Origin: Mogibacterium sp.
GTDB lineage: Bacteria > Bacillota > Clostridia > Peptostreptococcales > Anaerovoracaceae
Assembly: GCA_017431685.1 (NCBI GenBank)
Contig: JAFRKO010000017.1
Location: forward strand, 1-35,773
Direction: 5' to 3'
Length of the DNA: 35,773 nt
Positions 25,321-34,045 of this stretch are shown piece after piece. A program made the position numbers and the translations under genes. Under the pieces are notes generated by a model. It was not told the DNA's origin. It saw nothing but the letters and a program-made list of their open reading frames with translations, and made no database searches. Position 1 is the first letter of the stretch; each line of letters starts with the position of its first letter.

Positions 25321-28182
25321 TTACATCATTCCTACGTCGTTTCTGTTCAGCATATCCCTGATCTCGTAATTCATGATACTGCGGACTTTGCGCATCTTTG
25401 ATTCTTTGCATTCAGCCCTGACACCGAAAGTAATGCTTCCGGTATTGATCGAGCTTATACCCGTAAATACAGGATCGCTCAGTATCTCAGGATGCCTTGC
25501 CCGTATTTCAGGAAGCTCTGCCCAAAGCAGTTTCTTCAATTCTTCTGTATCCACATTGTTTTTAACTGTAAACTCCGCAACGCACCATGAATTGCTTCTC
25601 GAGAGATTGTTGACCTTATGAATATCGCTGTATCTGACAACCTTAAGGTTGTTATCGTCACCAAAGAGCTTTAAGGTTCTTACGCCCAGTTCCTGAACAG
25701 TGCCTCTGACCACTCCGTCAATCTCTACTATATCCCCTACCTGGAAAGCTTTTTCGAATATCAGTGATACACCTGAGAATACATCCGCAACTATATCCTT
25801 AACACCGAGCGAAATGGCAAGTCCTATTATACCGACAGACGCAAGAAGGGTTGCAGGATCAAATCCGAAATACAGCGCTGAATAATAAATTACGATCAGC
25901 ACAACCGCATAGCTCAGAACGCTTTTTATCAGTCTGACAACTGTTGTGCCTCTTGTGTCAAGAAAATCTACGGCAAAGCTGACAATGAGTGATATGATAC
26001 TCCATATTACCGCTACACCGCAGATCATGAAAATCACCCTTGCAGCAGCAAACAGGTTGATCCCCCTGTTCCAGTTATCGCTGAAAATATACGGAATGAG
26101 GCTGTCACTGCGGTCTGCACTTGCAGACGTTATGGCCATTATGCCGATGATGAGAATACACAGTCCCGCCATTATGTTGAGTACTGCTCTTGCCATAGCT
26201 TCAGGAGAATTAGCTTTCTTAAGCTTAGGAAATCTTGACAGCCAGTCAGATCTGATGTCCGTATTATCCGTATGGCTGTATTCTCCTGCAGTGCTTTTAT
26301 CATAGACCAGATCATAATCCTTCATAAGGATACGGATAATTATCATCAAGACCAGCAGGAACCCTGCAGCCTCCAGCAATCCGAAAGCAAACATTCCTTC
26401 CCGCAGAACCGAAGATTTTGCGATATAGTAGAACAGTTCGCCGTTCATCTCATTGGAAGCTCCGTAATAAACATCATTATCCAGCTCAAACTCTCCAAGG
26501 AAATTGTCCCGGATTTCCTCTTCTTTCATGCCAAGTTCCAGCGGATCCCTTCCATATAAAGATTTATTGGAGATAAACCTTATTGTTCTGTCCTTGTCAA
26601 GAAGCATATAACCGTTGTAAGAAGAAACCAGCGACGCGATCATCTCATCATTGCTCTCGAAGAATGAAACTCCCCTCTTAGACGACGGAGGGAAAGAAAT
26701 CACAAGCAGGTTGTAGCTGCCATCATTGTCTCCGCTTATGGAAGGCATGCGCACGCCGACAAGATCGCTCTTTGCTCCTGTCACATTATCCGTAACATTT
26801 TCAAGATAGGCTCCTGATCCACCGTTCAGCACCCGTCTGAAAGCATGCATGTCTGAAGATCCAAGTCCTCCGATATTCATATTTATGTACGATGAATCAG
26901 TAAGGATCTCCCTGCCGTCCCCGTCATACACCATTATGTAATTAGCCGAAAGCATCTCCCTGAATTCACTGAGCTGTTTTTTAGTACGAAGCTGAGGATC
27001 ACGGTATATGGCATCAGCGATTATCCTTGCATGCTCAGTATCATTCTCTTTCATTTCACTGATTCTGAAGTCAGTAACACTTCTTATTTCCTCATCCAGC
27101 TGCTCAACGGCTGAAAGAGTATTCTGAGCATCCCAGGTGACACTGTATAGTGACCCGATAGCACTCGAGAACATCCCGGCAAGCAAAACAAGAACGACAG
27201 CAAGTATGCAGAATGTCCTGATCCTGCGTTTTAAAAGCAAAGGTTCATAATCAGCGATCTTTTGCTTTCCCGCATTTCCGCTTTTCAGCAGCCTCTTGAT
27301 CTCAGTTATCCAGACTATAAGTACCACTGACAGAATAAACACCACCAGCGCAACCAGAAGGTCTACACTTAGAAAATCCGACAGTATCTCGTATTTTGAA
27401 AGGAAGAATATCAGTGTATACCTCTCATCCGCCGACCTTGCCATGACATAATACGGTGCGTGCTTTTCAAGGTACTTATTAAGAGCTGCCTCATCCAGGC
27501 CGTTTTCATTGCGTAAATCAGGGATCTCCAGATCAGAATTGTAATAAACGAATCTTCCGTTTTCATCCAGAAGAATGGCCTTTCCGTCAAATGCAGTCTC
27601 GATTTCACAAAGCGCAATGGATGCCAGATTGTCAGAACCATCACTTGCATTGACTTCCTGCAGAGCATAATAACCATTGCCGATGCTGCTGTATGCAGTA
27701 AAGCACCGCCAGTCAGAATCCCTTGATGTATCTATAATTCCCTGCTCTCCTTTCAGGGCGTCCGTTGTTATTTCGGGAAGGCACTCAGCATCGTCAGATA
27801 CAGTGAGTTTTCCGTCTTTGACTCTTACAACATAGGATTTTCCGTAATCTTCAACAGTGCTGTCCAGAAAGTCGCTGCGGTTCATCTTATCTCTGAGGTA
27901 AAGAGCCCTGAAATATGTATCAGCCAGTGCAGCCTTTTTATCCTTTTCAGACTGGCTGTCTATAGAAAATGTCAGCTGCTCAATCGAGCCCTTTAACCCG
28001 GACTCAAGACTCGGATAAGAAGTCTCGCGTTTCATAAAAGACTGAAGACTCAGATAGGTACCGGCTGCCTGTACGCAGATTATCAATATAGCTGCGATAA
28101 CGCACGCTAACAGGGCATTTCCGGTTATATCCGTTTTTTTTGTTTCTTTTACCACATTTGGTTTTTCTTTATTCTCACTCAT
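25321..28182 (-). CDS. MscS-family channel with two extracytoplasmic sensor-like regions
   Basis: The last 200 residues of the 953-residue protein are a typical MscS core: pore helix FDPATLLASVGIIGLAISLG (774-793), then DIVADVFSG, FQVGDIVEIDG, and the beta domain to about 925. The N-terminal part is unusual. One outside region lies between membrane helices at 22-45 and 272-293, and a second between 321-343 and 597-619. The second has Cache-like features (NYIMVYDGDGREI at 414, YMLLDKDRTIRFIS at 525). Further helices lie at 665-687, 712-737 and 755-772. Ligand binding outside may tune channel opening (inference). The ribosome site is weak. It is a single gene. Confidence 0.88.
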   Translation of the reverse strand: MSENKEKPNVVKETKKTDITGNALLACVIAAILIICVQAAGTYLSLQSFMKRETSYPSLESGLKGSIEQLTFSIDSQSEKDKKAALADTYFRALYLRDKMNRSDFLDSTVEDYGKSYVVRVKDGKLTVSDDAECLPEITTDALKGEQGIIDTSRDSDWRCFTAYSSIGNGYYALQEVNASDGSDNLASIALCEIETAFDGKAILLDENGRFVYYNSDLEIPDLRNENGLDEAALNKYLEKHAPYYVMARSADERYTLIFFLSKYEILSDFLSVDLLVALVVFILSVVLIVWITEIKRLLKSGNAGKQKIADYEPLLLKRRIRTFCILAVVLVLLAGMFSSAIGSLYSVTWDAQNTLSAVEQLDEEIRSVTDFRISEMKENDTEHARIIADAIYRDPQLRTKKQLSEFREMLSANYIMVYDGDGREILTDSSYINMNIGGLGSSDMHAFRRVLNGGSGAYLENVTDNVTGAKSDLVGVRMPSISGDNDGSYNLLVISFPPSSKRGVSFFESNDEMIASLVSSYNGYMLLDKDRTIRFISNKSLYGRDPLELGMKEEEIRDNFLGEFELDNDVYYGASNEMNGELFYYIAKSSVLREGMFAFGLLEAAGFLLVLMIIIRILMKDYDLVYDKSTAGEYSHTDNTDIRSDWLSRFPKLKKANSPEAMARAVLNIMAGLCILIIGIMAITSASADRSDSLIPYIFSDNWNRGINLFAAARVIFMICGVAVIWSIISLIVSFAVDFLDTRGTTVVRLIKSVLSYAVVLIVIYYSALYFGFDPATLLASVGIIGLAISLGVKDIVADVFSGVSLIFEKAFQVGDIVEIDGVVRGTVQELGVRTLKLFGDDNNLKVVRYSDIHKVNNLSRSNSWCVAEFTVKNNVDTEELKKLLWAELPEIRARHPEILSDPVFTGISSINTGSITFGVRAECKESKMRKVRSIMNYEIRDMLNRNDVGMM

Positions 28183-28264
28183 ATTACTCTGACCGCAAGT
28201 TATGCACTGTTTATCTTTATTATATGTTATAGATAGGTTAAGTGTATCAAATTCGCCGCTGAAG

Positions 28265-28293
28265 AAAAAGCCCCGGGCATTGGCATCCCGGAG
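28265..28293 (-). terminator. terminator of the hybrid kinase gene
   Basis: On the minus strand CTCCGGG pairs with CCCGGGG (one G-T pair, 9-base loop), followed by GC and five T residues. It lies about 70 bases after the kinase stop codon. That interval holds no convincing gene. Confidence 0.75.
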
Positions 28294-28363
28294 ACCTTAT
28301 CCTAAGATATCGTTGATGAACTTCCATATCCGGACAGTTTGACATCTTTCTTTGGCGGCAGCA

Positions 28364-31300
28364 TTAAAATGCGCGGTTTTGAGAGTATTCCCAGATCAGC
28401 TCTTCCAGTGTCTGATACAGATGCTCAGGATCCACAGGTTTAGACAAGTGAGCATCCATACCTACCTGCAGCGAACGCTGAACATCTTCATCAAAGGCAT
28501 TGGCAGTTAAAGCAATAATCGGGATCGTTTTTGCATCCGGCCTGTCCAGAGCCCGAATGGCTGCAGTTGCTTCCAGACCGTCCATTTCCGGCATACGTAC
28601 ATCCATCAGGATCGCATCATAATACCCTGCCTGACTATTCTTAAACATTTCCAGTACGGCCTTGCCGTTTTCAGCATGATCGATTTCTGCTTCCCTCAGG
28701 AGAATGATCTGCTTCATGATCTCTGCATTGACCAGGACATCTTCAGCCATCAGAATCTTTCTGCCCTTTAGCTCAGCCCGTTTTTTCTCCTTAAAGAGAC
28801 TCATATTATTTTTCCGGGCGACCCGCTCTAATTCATCAAGCACATTGGATGCAAACAGAGGTTTTGACAGGAAACTGTCAACACCGCTGTGTATCGCCTC
28901 TTCCATGATCTCATCCCAGTTGAAAGAGGTCAGGATGATGACCGTAGTTTCCTTGTTATATCTCTTACGTATTTCCCTTGCCACTTCAACCCCGTCCATT
29001 TCGGGCATCTTCCAGTCAAGCAGAACAAGGCTGTAAGGCTCGTGCTTTGCATGCTGCACTTCCAGCATATGCAGAGCTGTCGGTCCATCATAACAGGTAT
29101 CTGCTTTGATACCCGCTTCATCCAGCACGATACGTGCATGTTCCGCCGCAATCTCTTCGTCATCCACCACCAGGACCCGTATATCCTTCGGGTTCAGAGA
29201 GTATGACGACAGCCCCTGGTGATCGCTGTTATTCAGAGTAATGTTGACCGTAAACTCTGTCCCGACACCTTTTTCAGATTCGACAGAGATCGTACCATTC
29301 ATCAGCTCAACGATATTTTTTGTAATGGCCATGCCGAGACCGGTGCTGCCATACTTGCTGTTCCTGCTGCTGTCTTCCTGTGTAAATGTGTCAAATATTT
29401 TCGGGATGAATTCCTTATCCATACCGATTCCGGTATCCCTGATACAGAATTTGAGAGTCGAATGATCTCCGTAGACGGCCGTGCGCTCCACCGTCAGCAT
29501 GACGTTCCCCGGTGCGTCTGTAAACTTGATCGCATTTGACAGGATATTGATCAGAACCTGTTTGAGCTTCATGTCATCGCCGATGTAGTAATCACTTACA
29601 CCGCCAAGCACCTTGCACTCATAATGCAGTCCCTTTTCTTCACACTGGGACATGACCATAGTATTGATCTGCTCCAGCATATCCCGGAAGAAAAATTCTT
29701 CCTTGCGGATAACCAGACGTCCGGATTCGATACGGCTCATATCGAGTATATCGTTGATAAGACCCAGAAGGTGCCTCGCGCTCCCGCCTATCTGATCAAG
29801 ATACTCACGCGTTTCATCAGGGAGAGACTCATTGCGAAGAGCCAGGCTGTCCAGTCCTATGATGGCATTCATAGGAGTGCGGATCTCATGGCTCACACTT
29901 GACAGGAACGCTGTCTTCGCATTATTGGCCTCCTCTGCCACCGCAAGAGCCTCGGCGAGCGCCTGATTCTTTGCCATCGTCTCGCGCATTTCGGTATCGA
30001 TGACCGTCAGGCCAAGACCGACTGCGTGGACTATATGATCTTCACGGTTTTCGGCATGCCTCACGCCCGCCATGCGGATCATCTCATAGTATTCCTTTCC
30101 GTTACGCTCCACCAGATAGCGGTAAGCTATGATCAGGTCATTCTCGAGCGCTTTGCGCACATTGTTCGGATCTATGAATTCCAGGAAGCCTTCCCTGTAA
30201 TTCTCCGCAACGAAATTGTTCGCATACCAGGTAAAACGCTCAAGGTAAGGGAAATGGACACCTTCAGGTGTCTGATCAGTATCTTCAGGATCAGACCTGT
30301 AGCAGACAGCGTCATCTTTGTCCAGGTCTACGTGATAGACGCAGCGGTAGTCCGAAGCGAGCGCAGTTATCATCTTGTCCTGCTGCTCGCGGCGCTCCTG
30401 CTGTTTGAGCAGCTGCTTTGAGCGTTTAGAATCACGTACCAGGAACATGATTATTAGTGCGGCGACCGCAAGCATTATGCTTGCGACAGCACCGATATGG
30501 TTCCGGATCACATCCCCTAACGAATAGGAATGCAGCTGGTCCGTGTATCGGAATGCAAGATTCTGGGCGTAATCAGAGCCCAGAACGTTGATGCCGCGGT
30601 TGACCAGTTTCAGCAGCCCCTCATTTCCGATCTGTACGCCGAAACTCCTGTCATCATTGTATGCGGTCTGAAGCAGTGACAAGCCGCTGTAACGGCTGTT
30701 TCGCAGGATATCGTTTGCTCTCAGTCCATTCAGCGTGGTGCACCCCGCCTTTCCGTCATTCACTGCCTGGAGGCATTCATCAATTGAGGGATATAAAGTG
30801 ATCTTCGCATTAGGATAGTACGTCTTCACGAAGTAGTACTGCATGCTGTTGTTCTCGTTTACAGCAAAATCCCGCACAGTATCGTCGTTGTACTCGTCTT
30901 TATATACCAGTTCTGTTGCAGCCGAAACGACCGCATTCGACTGGAATATTCCGCTCTCTTCCGCATAATACAGTCCGCCGCCTACCGGAAAAACCAGATC
31001 GACGCTTCCGGCTTCCAGTCCTGCGATCATCTTGTCGTAACTGTCGTAACCCATATATGAGACTTTAAGGTCATCCAGCCCAAGCTCTTTCATCATCCGC
31101 GGAATGAAATCCTTAAGCAGTCCGTTTACCTCGCCTGCAGAGTCTGTATCGCTGTATGGGAGATAGTTGTTCAGATAACCTATACGCAGCGAGTCCTTTC
31201 CGGCCAGCCACTGCTTCTCATGCTCCGAAAAGGCACGGCTGGATATGCTCACAGGATAATATTTGCTGCGAAGAAAGTTGATGTAATTCGGTTCATCAAC

Positions 31301-32029
31301 AGAGAGCTCAGTCTGAGCTATGTTTAGATCTGCAAGCAGATCCGACCGATTTTTGCTGACGCAAAGGAAGTAATCGGATGCGCCGAAAGCGTAAAGCAGT
31401 TCTGCGTTATCCCGTCCGTAGGCGCCGTCCCCCTCCGCTGCCAGCACATCCACCTCATTGTTGTCGAATGCCTTGAAGAGTGGATCATAATCGTCGAAGA
31501 TCACAACTTCTGCCTGCACGCTGTGATCCTGCAGGAACGCTTTAAGAGAGTCCGCCATGGCGCTGTTCAGCACTCCGATGCGCTTTCCTTCCAGAGTAGC
31601 AGAATCGACGTTAATGCTTTCATCGGCAGTGTGTTTTATCAGGTTGTAGGTCTCATTACCCATAGGCGCATCCGGGTAATTTATAAGTTTTTCGCGCTCT
31701 TTTTTCCACGCAAGACCGGCAAGTACGTCTATATCACCATCCAGCAGTTTCTGGTACAAATCGCTGAAATCGCCATATACATATTCGTAGTGCCAGCCGG
31801 TATACTCAGACAGCTTCTGATAGTACTCATAAGCATAGCCTCTCTTGACAGCACCCTGTCTGGCTCCTTCCTGGAACACTTCATTCTCATAATAGCCAAC
31901 TTTTACTGTTACACTATTATCGTCAACAGCAAAGGCTCTTGCCGGAAAAACTATTCCAGCAAGCATAACGAGGCTTATGAATATTGCGCAGCCTGCAATG
32001 ACTGCCTTTTGTCTCTTATAAATAGCCAT
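28364..32029 (-). CDS. hybrid histidine kinase with two solute-binding sensor domains (BvgS-like)
   Basis: The 1221-residue sensor has a signal/anchor helix (11-35), two family-3 solute-binding domains outside (about 40-262 and 280-500), a membrane helix (513-531), and a PAS-like region (about 550-680). A kinase core follows, with H714 in SVSHEIRTPMN, N832 in the N box, DTGIGM and GLGMAI. Two receiver domains have phospho-acceptors D1005 (VLLDWKMPEMDG) and D1143 (ILMDVRMPEMDG). No HPt domain follows the second receiver, unlike BvgS, so a separate HPt protein or direct action is needed. The solute-binding domains probably detect an amino acid or other small solute. An AAGGGA site precedes the ATG. 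No DNA-binding partner gene is nearby. Confidence 0.95.
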   Translation of the reverse strand: MAIYKRQKAVIAGCAIFISLVMLAGIVFPARAFAVDDNSVTVKVGYYENEVFQEGARQGAVKRGYAYEYYQKLSEYTGWHYEYVYGDFSDLYQKLLDGDIDVLAGLAWKKEREKLINYPDAPMGNETYNLIKHTADESINVDSATLEGKRIGVLNSAMADSLKAFLQDHSVQAEVVIFDDYDPLFKAFDNNEVDVLAAEGDGAYGRDNAELLYAFGASDYFLCVSKNRSDLLADLNIAQTELSVDEPNYINFLRSKYYPVSISSRAFSEHEKQWLAGKDSLRIGYLNNYLPYSDTDSAGEVNGLLKDFIPRMMKELGLDDLKVSYMGYDSYDKMIAGLEAGSVDLVFPVGGGLYYAEESGIFQSNAVVSAATELVYKDEYNDDTVRDFAVNENNSMQYYFVKTYYPNAKITLYPSIDECLQAVNDGKAGCTTLNGLRANDILRNSRYSGLSLLQTAYNDDRSFGVQIGNEGLLKLVNRGINVLGSDYAQNLAFRYTDQLHSYSLGDVIRNHIGAVASIMLAVAALIIMFLVRDSKRSKQLLKQQERREQQDKMITALASDYRCVYHVDLDKDDAVCYRSDPEDTDQTPEGVHFPYLERFTWYANNFVAENYREGFLEFIDPNNVRKALENDLIIAYRYLVERNGKEYYEMIRMAGVRHAENREDHIVHAVGLGLTVIDTEMRETMAKNQALAEALAVAEEANNAKTAFLSSVSHEIRTPMNAIIGLDSLALRNESLPDETREYLDQIGGSARHLLGLINDILDMSRIESGRLVIRKEEFFFRDMLEQINTMVMSQCEEKGLHYECKVLGGVSDYYIGDDMKLKQVLINILSNAIKFTDAPGNVMLTVERTAVYGDHSTLKFCIRDTGIGMDKEFIPKIFDTFTQEDSSRNSKYGSTGLGMAITKNIVELMNGTISVESEKGVGTEFTVNITLNNSDHQGLSSYSLNPKDIRVLVVDDEEIAAEHARIVLDEAGIKADTCYDGPTALHMLEVQHAKHEPYSLVLLDWKMPEMDGVEVAREIRKRYNKETTVIILTSFNWDEIMEEAIHSGVDSFLSKPLFASNVLDELERVARKNNMSLFKEKKRAELKGRKILMAEDVLVNAEIMKQIILLREAEIDHAENGKAVLEMFKNSQAGYYDAILMDVRMPEMDGLEATAAIRALDRPDAKTIPIIALTANAFDEDVQRSLQVGMDAHLSKPVDPEHLYQTLEELIWEYSQNRAF

Positions 32030-32172
32030 AAATTCCCTTTTTCCTAACTATGATATCTTTATCTTTTCAAATCTGTCTCTTGTCATACCTTGCAGCCTTC
32101 TTTTGTCATCATAAAATGGCAGATGTGATTTCATACTGCATCGAGGCTCATTTATTACAAATCATTATAAGT

Positions 32173-32181
32173 ATTATAGCA
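32173..32181 (-). promoter_or_regulatory. extended -10 promoter of the hybrid kinase gene
   Basis: On the minus strand TGCTATAAT is a full extended -10 element about 140 bases before the start codon. A GTATA/TATAC dyad at 32200-32213 lies just upstream and may bind a regulator. The rest of the gap between 32030 and 32280 shows no gene. Confidence 0.5.
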
Positions 32182-32285
32182 TGACTTTTCAGTTAAGCAG
32201 TATACCGTTATACACACTATATGGTCGTCATCACAGAAGCAGCAGCTATATTCGAAATAATTATTGCAAATAGAATTCAGGAACT

Positions 32286-32316
32286 AAAAAAAGCCGTTGG
32301 TATTCCAACGGCTTTC
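32286..32316 (-). terminator. terminator at the left edge of the islet
   Basis: AAAGCCGTTGG and CCAACGGCTTT form an 11-base-pair stem with a 4-base loop, followed on the minus strand by T residues. It stands directly beside repeat copy 1 and would end transcripts coming from the islet. Confidence 0.88.
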
Positions 32317-32317
32317 G

Positions 32318-32422
32318 TGGTGGAGCGTACGAGGCTCGAATTTAGACGCTATTTCTGAACACGTTGAAATGAAAGGAGGACAGCACGCCATCTCTTTTCA
32401 TCCAACCACTCATCCAACCACT
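32318..32422. repeat. 105-base direct repeat, copy 1 (islet boundary)
   Basis: It matches 35595-35699 over 105 bases with about six substitutions and no gaps. The left end, read on the minus strand, finishes in GTACGCTCCACCA preceded by TTCGAGC, like the T-loop, acceptor and CCA end of a tRNA or tmRNA. However, the five bases before the T-loop do not pair as a T-stem, so it is not an intact RNA gene. An AGCGT/ACGCT dyad encloses a smaller CGAG/CTCG dyad. The right end has two tandem copies of CATCCAACCACT. Confidence 0.85.
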
Positions 32423-32640
32423 TAGCAACTTTTTTAATGCTATATGACACATTATTAAAACAGCCTCTGAAGCATCATATGAGAGATAGCGTACGGAAGC
32501 TGTAATTTCTACGCACTTCCCTTACCTGCTGTATAAAATCCCCGCTTTTTTAGCCTACATAATACTGCTAAGGATAATAACCATTACCCACTATATTTTC
32601 GTCGCTTAAATCGAAAATTTGAGATTTGGCTCAAAGTCAA
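32423..32640. other. intergenic DNA with no recognised gene
   Basis: This AT-rich stretch lies between repeat copy 1 and the terminator of the small membrane protein gene. I see no coding frame with a ribosome site. Near 32596-32621 there is one copy of the recurrent motif TTTTCGTCGCTTAAATCG, also found upstream of two islet genes. Confidence 0.5.
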
Positions 32641-32669
32641 AGTGCTGGAATTTCAACGTTTCCAGCACT
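32641..32669 (-). terminator. terminator of the 88-residue membrane protein gene
   Basis: AGTGCTGGAA and TTCCAGCACT form a perfect 10-base-pair stem with a 9-base loop, followed on the minus strand by TTTGACTTTG. It lies about 57 bases after the stop codon. Confidence 0.7.
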
Positions 32670-32725
32670 CTCTATTTTAACTTTTTATGGATGTAGCCCT
32701 AGGTTGATTTGTGTTTTCTCCCAGC

Positions 32726-32992
32726 TTATGGCCCTGCACCCATAGCAAACATAATCAGAAAGAGCGCAAGCATAATGGCCATCGCGATACCGCTTAAAAA
32801 GATAGGCAGTGTCCCTAGACCGGTTTTTTCTTTCATGAAACCTTCAATGGCGCAGATAAAACCAATCAGGGACAAAATAACAGATCCTACTAATAGCACA
32901 AGAGAACCGGGCGGATCAGTGAATATACTGTAGATATATACAGCCACTATGCATGAAATAATAATAGATAGTTTACTATACTTGTTTTTCAT
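32726..32992 (-). CDS. small membrane protein, three predicted helices
   Basis: The 88-residue product has hydrophobic segments at about 7-25, 29-47 and 62-84, with a short charged loop (EGFMKEKTG) between the second and third. It resembles small uncharacterised membrane proteins of Clostridia found near XRE regulators. The ATG at 32992 has no visible ribosome site, which is unusual here; it follows the 78-residue gene by 26 bases and may depend on it. The first codons and upstream DNA are duplicated at 33953-34006. Function is unknown. Confidence 0.7.
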   Translation of the reverse strand: MKNKYSKLSIIISCIVAVYIYSIFTDPPGSLVLLVGSVILSLIGFICAIEGFMKEKTGLGTLPIFLSGIAMAIMLALFLIMFAMGAGP

Positions 32993-33021
32993 CGCTTAAA
33001 TCGTGAATTTGTGTGATACTA
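32968..33021. repeat. 54-base duplicated segment, copy A
   Basis: It covers the first codons and upstream DNA of the 88-residue membrane protein gene. It differs from 33953-34006 at two positions only. Confidence 0.9.
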
Positions 33022-33255
33022 TTCCGTCTTTTTTGTTGATCTCTCCTGGACACGTTCGGACATGTCATTGTTCTTATTGATTCCCGTTACACTGCTTGGA
33101 AGATCATTCATCACACCAACTGGAGGCACGCTTATAGATTCCCCTTTTGATGCTTTTAGCAGCGTTCTTATTATTGCGATAACAACTATGATACCAAAAA
33201 CGGCACCCATTATTATTCCTATCTTATCAGAAACGAATTCTATTGCTTCTATCAT
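33019..33255 (-). CDS. small single-helix membrane protein
   Basis: The 78-residue form starts at the ATG at 33255, one base after the stop of the lipoprotein gene, which implies coupled translation. A start at 33285 within that gene is possible but has no better ribosome site. It has one membrane helix (about 13-30, GIIMGAVFGIIVVIAII) and a polar, charged tail (SERVQERSTKKTE). The helix region is partly duplicated at 33909-33952. No family is recognised. Confidence 0.6.
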   Translation of the reverse strand: MIEAIEFVSDKIGIIMGAVFGIIVVIAIIRTLLKASKGESISVPPVGVMNDLPSSVTGINKNNDMSERVQERSTKKTE

Positions 33256-33256
33256 T

Positions 33257-33868
33257 TCAGTATCTGTGATCCAACCCGATTTCATAGTTATCAGTATACG
33301 CCTCGTCAAACCCACCATCATCTGTGATCTCTATCTTTTGGATAAGAGAAGGATCATCCTTATCAAATATGACCATCCAGTCCATATCAAAAGACTTGGT
33401 GCCACCTTTTTCATCAGTTGCTATAACCGTAACTAAAGCGTGCTCTATGTTGTCTGAAGATTGGTCCGCATCGTCCTGGATACCGAACTGGCTGATTGTT
33501 GTAGTAAGGCCAAAGTTCATCGCGATCCCCAGCACTTCGGTTCTGTACCACTTATCATAAAACGTGTCGAACATACCATCTGCAAAGCAATTCCCGACTT
33601 TCTCCACCCAGAGCTGCTTTTCCTCGGCAGCCCTTTGCTCTGCCGCAGCAAGCTCCTCTTCTGAGGGTTCATCTACACCAATACCAATGACTGTAATGAC
33701 CGGGTCATAAAGGCCATCGCCCGGATATTCGATCATCGCCCTAAGGACCTTTTCTTCATTTTCGGCTCGCTTAGTGACATCTTCAGTCTTGCAGGCAGTC
33801 AATACTACAGCCAAAGAGAACACTATAAAAATGAGTGCAGTTCTGAATATATGGCTTTTTTTATTCAT
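33257..33868 (-). CDS. predicted lipoprotein of unknown function
   Basis: The 203-residue product begins at the ATG at 33868, with a textbook AAGGAGG site six bases away. It has a lipoprotein signal (MNKKSH, hydrophobic core, LTAC with C26), an alanine/glutamate-rich helix near 70-90, and a C-terminal beta-rich half with DMDWMVIFDKDD. It resembles secreted or surface DUF-type lipoproteins that sit near XRE regulators in Clostridia. It leads the operon of the three small membrane-associated genes. Its first bases adjoin a chimeric remnant of its own neighbours. Confidence 0.8.
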   Translation of the reverse strand: MNKKSHIFRTALIFIVFSLAVVLTACKTEDVTKRAENEEKVLRAMIEYPGDGLYDPVITVIGIGVDEPSEEELAAAEQRAAEEKQLWVEKVGNCFADGMFDTFYDKWYRTEVLGIAMNFGLTTTISQFGIQDDADQSSDNIEHALVTVIATDEKGGTKSFDMDWMVIFDKDDPSLIQKIEITDDGGFDEAYTDNYEIGLDHRY

Positions 33869-33902
33869 GAGTATCCTCCTTGAAAATGCTACCGATATGC
33901 CA

Positions 33903-34006
33903 AGCGTAGCACCCATAATTATTCCCATCTTATCAGAAATGAATTCCAGTGCATAGTTTACTATACTTGTTTTTCATCGCATAAATCGTGAATTTGTATG
34001 ATACTA
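33903..34006 (-). pseudogene. chimeric remnant of the two small membrane protein genes
   Basis: On the minus strand the segment begins with the start region of the 88-residue gene (33953-34006, two differences from 32968-33021; MKNKYSKL is still readable). It then passes directly into the helix region of the 78-residue gene (33909-33952, about five differences over 44 bases; EFISDKMGIIMGATLG is readable in another frame). The fusion stops after 14 codons in its first frame. This is the trace of a tandem duplication followed by an internal deletion. Confidence 0.75.
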
Positions 34007-34045
34007 ACATTTTATTACACGCGCCAATTACACTACCGCATAACA

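Noticed and set aside
28294..28363. Frameshifted C-terminal extension of the hybrid kinase
   Set aside because: Other frames after the stop give short peptides with no HPt-like helices, and the terminator follows within 70 bases.
32318..32350. A tRNA or tmRNA gene at the edge of the 105-base repeat
   Set aside because: Only the T-loop, acceptor and CCA-like end are present. The T-stem does not pair and no D-arm, anticodon arm or tmRNA tag frame is found upstream on the minus strand.
32318..32422. The 105-base repeats as CRISPR repeats or insertion sequence ends
   Set aside because: There are only two copies 3.2 kb apart, in direct orientation, with no spacers, no cas gene and no transposase between them.
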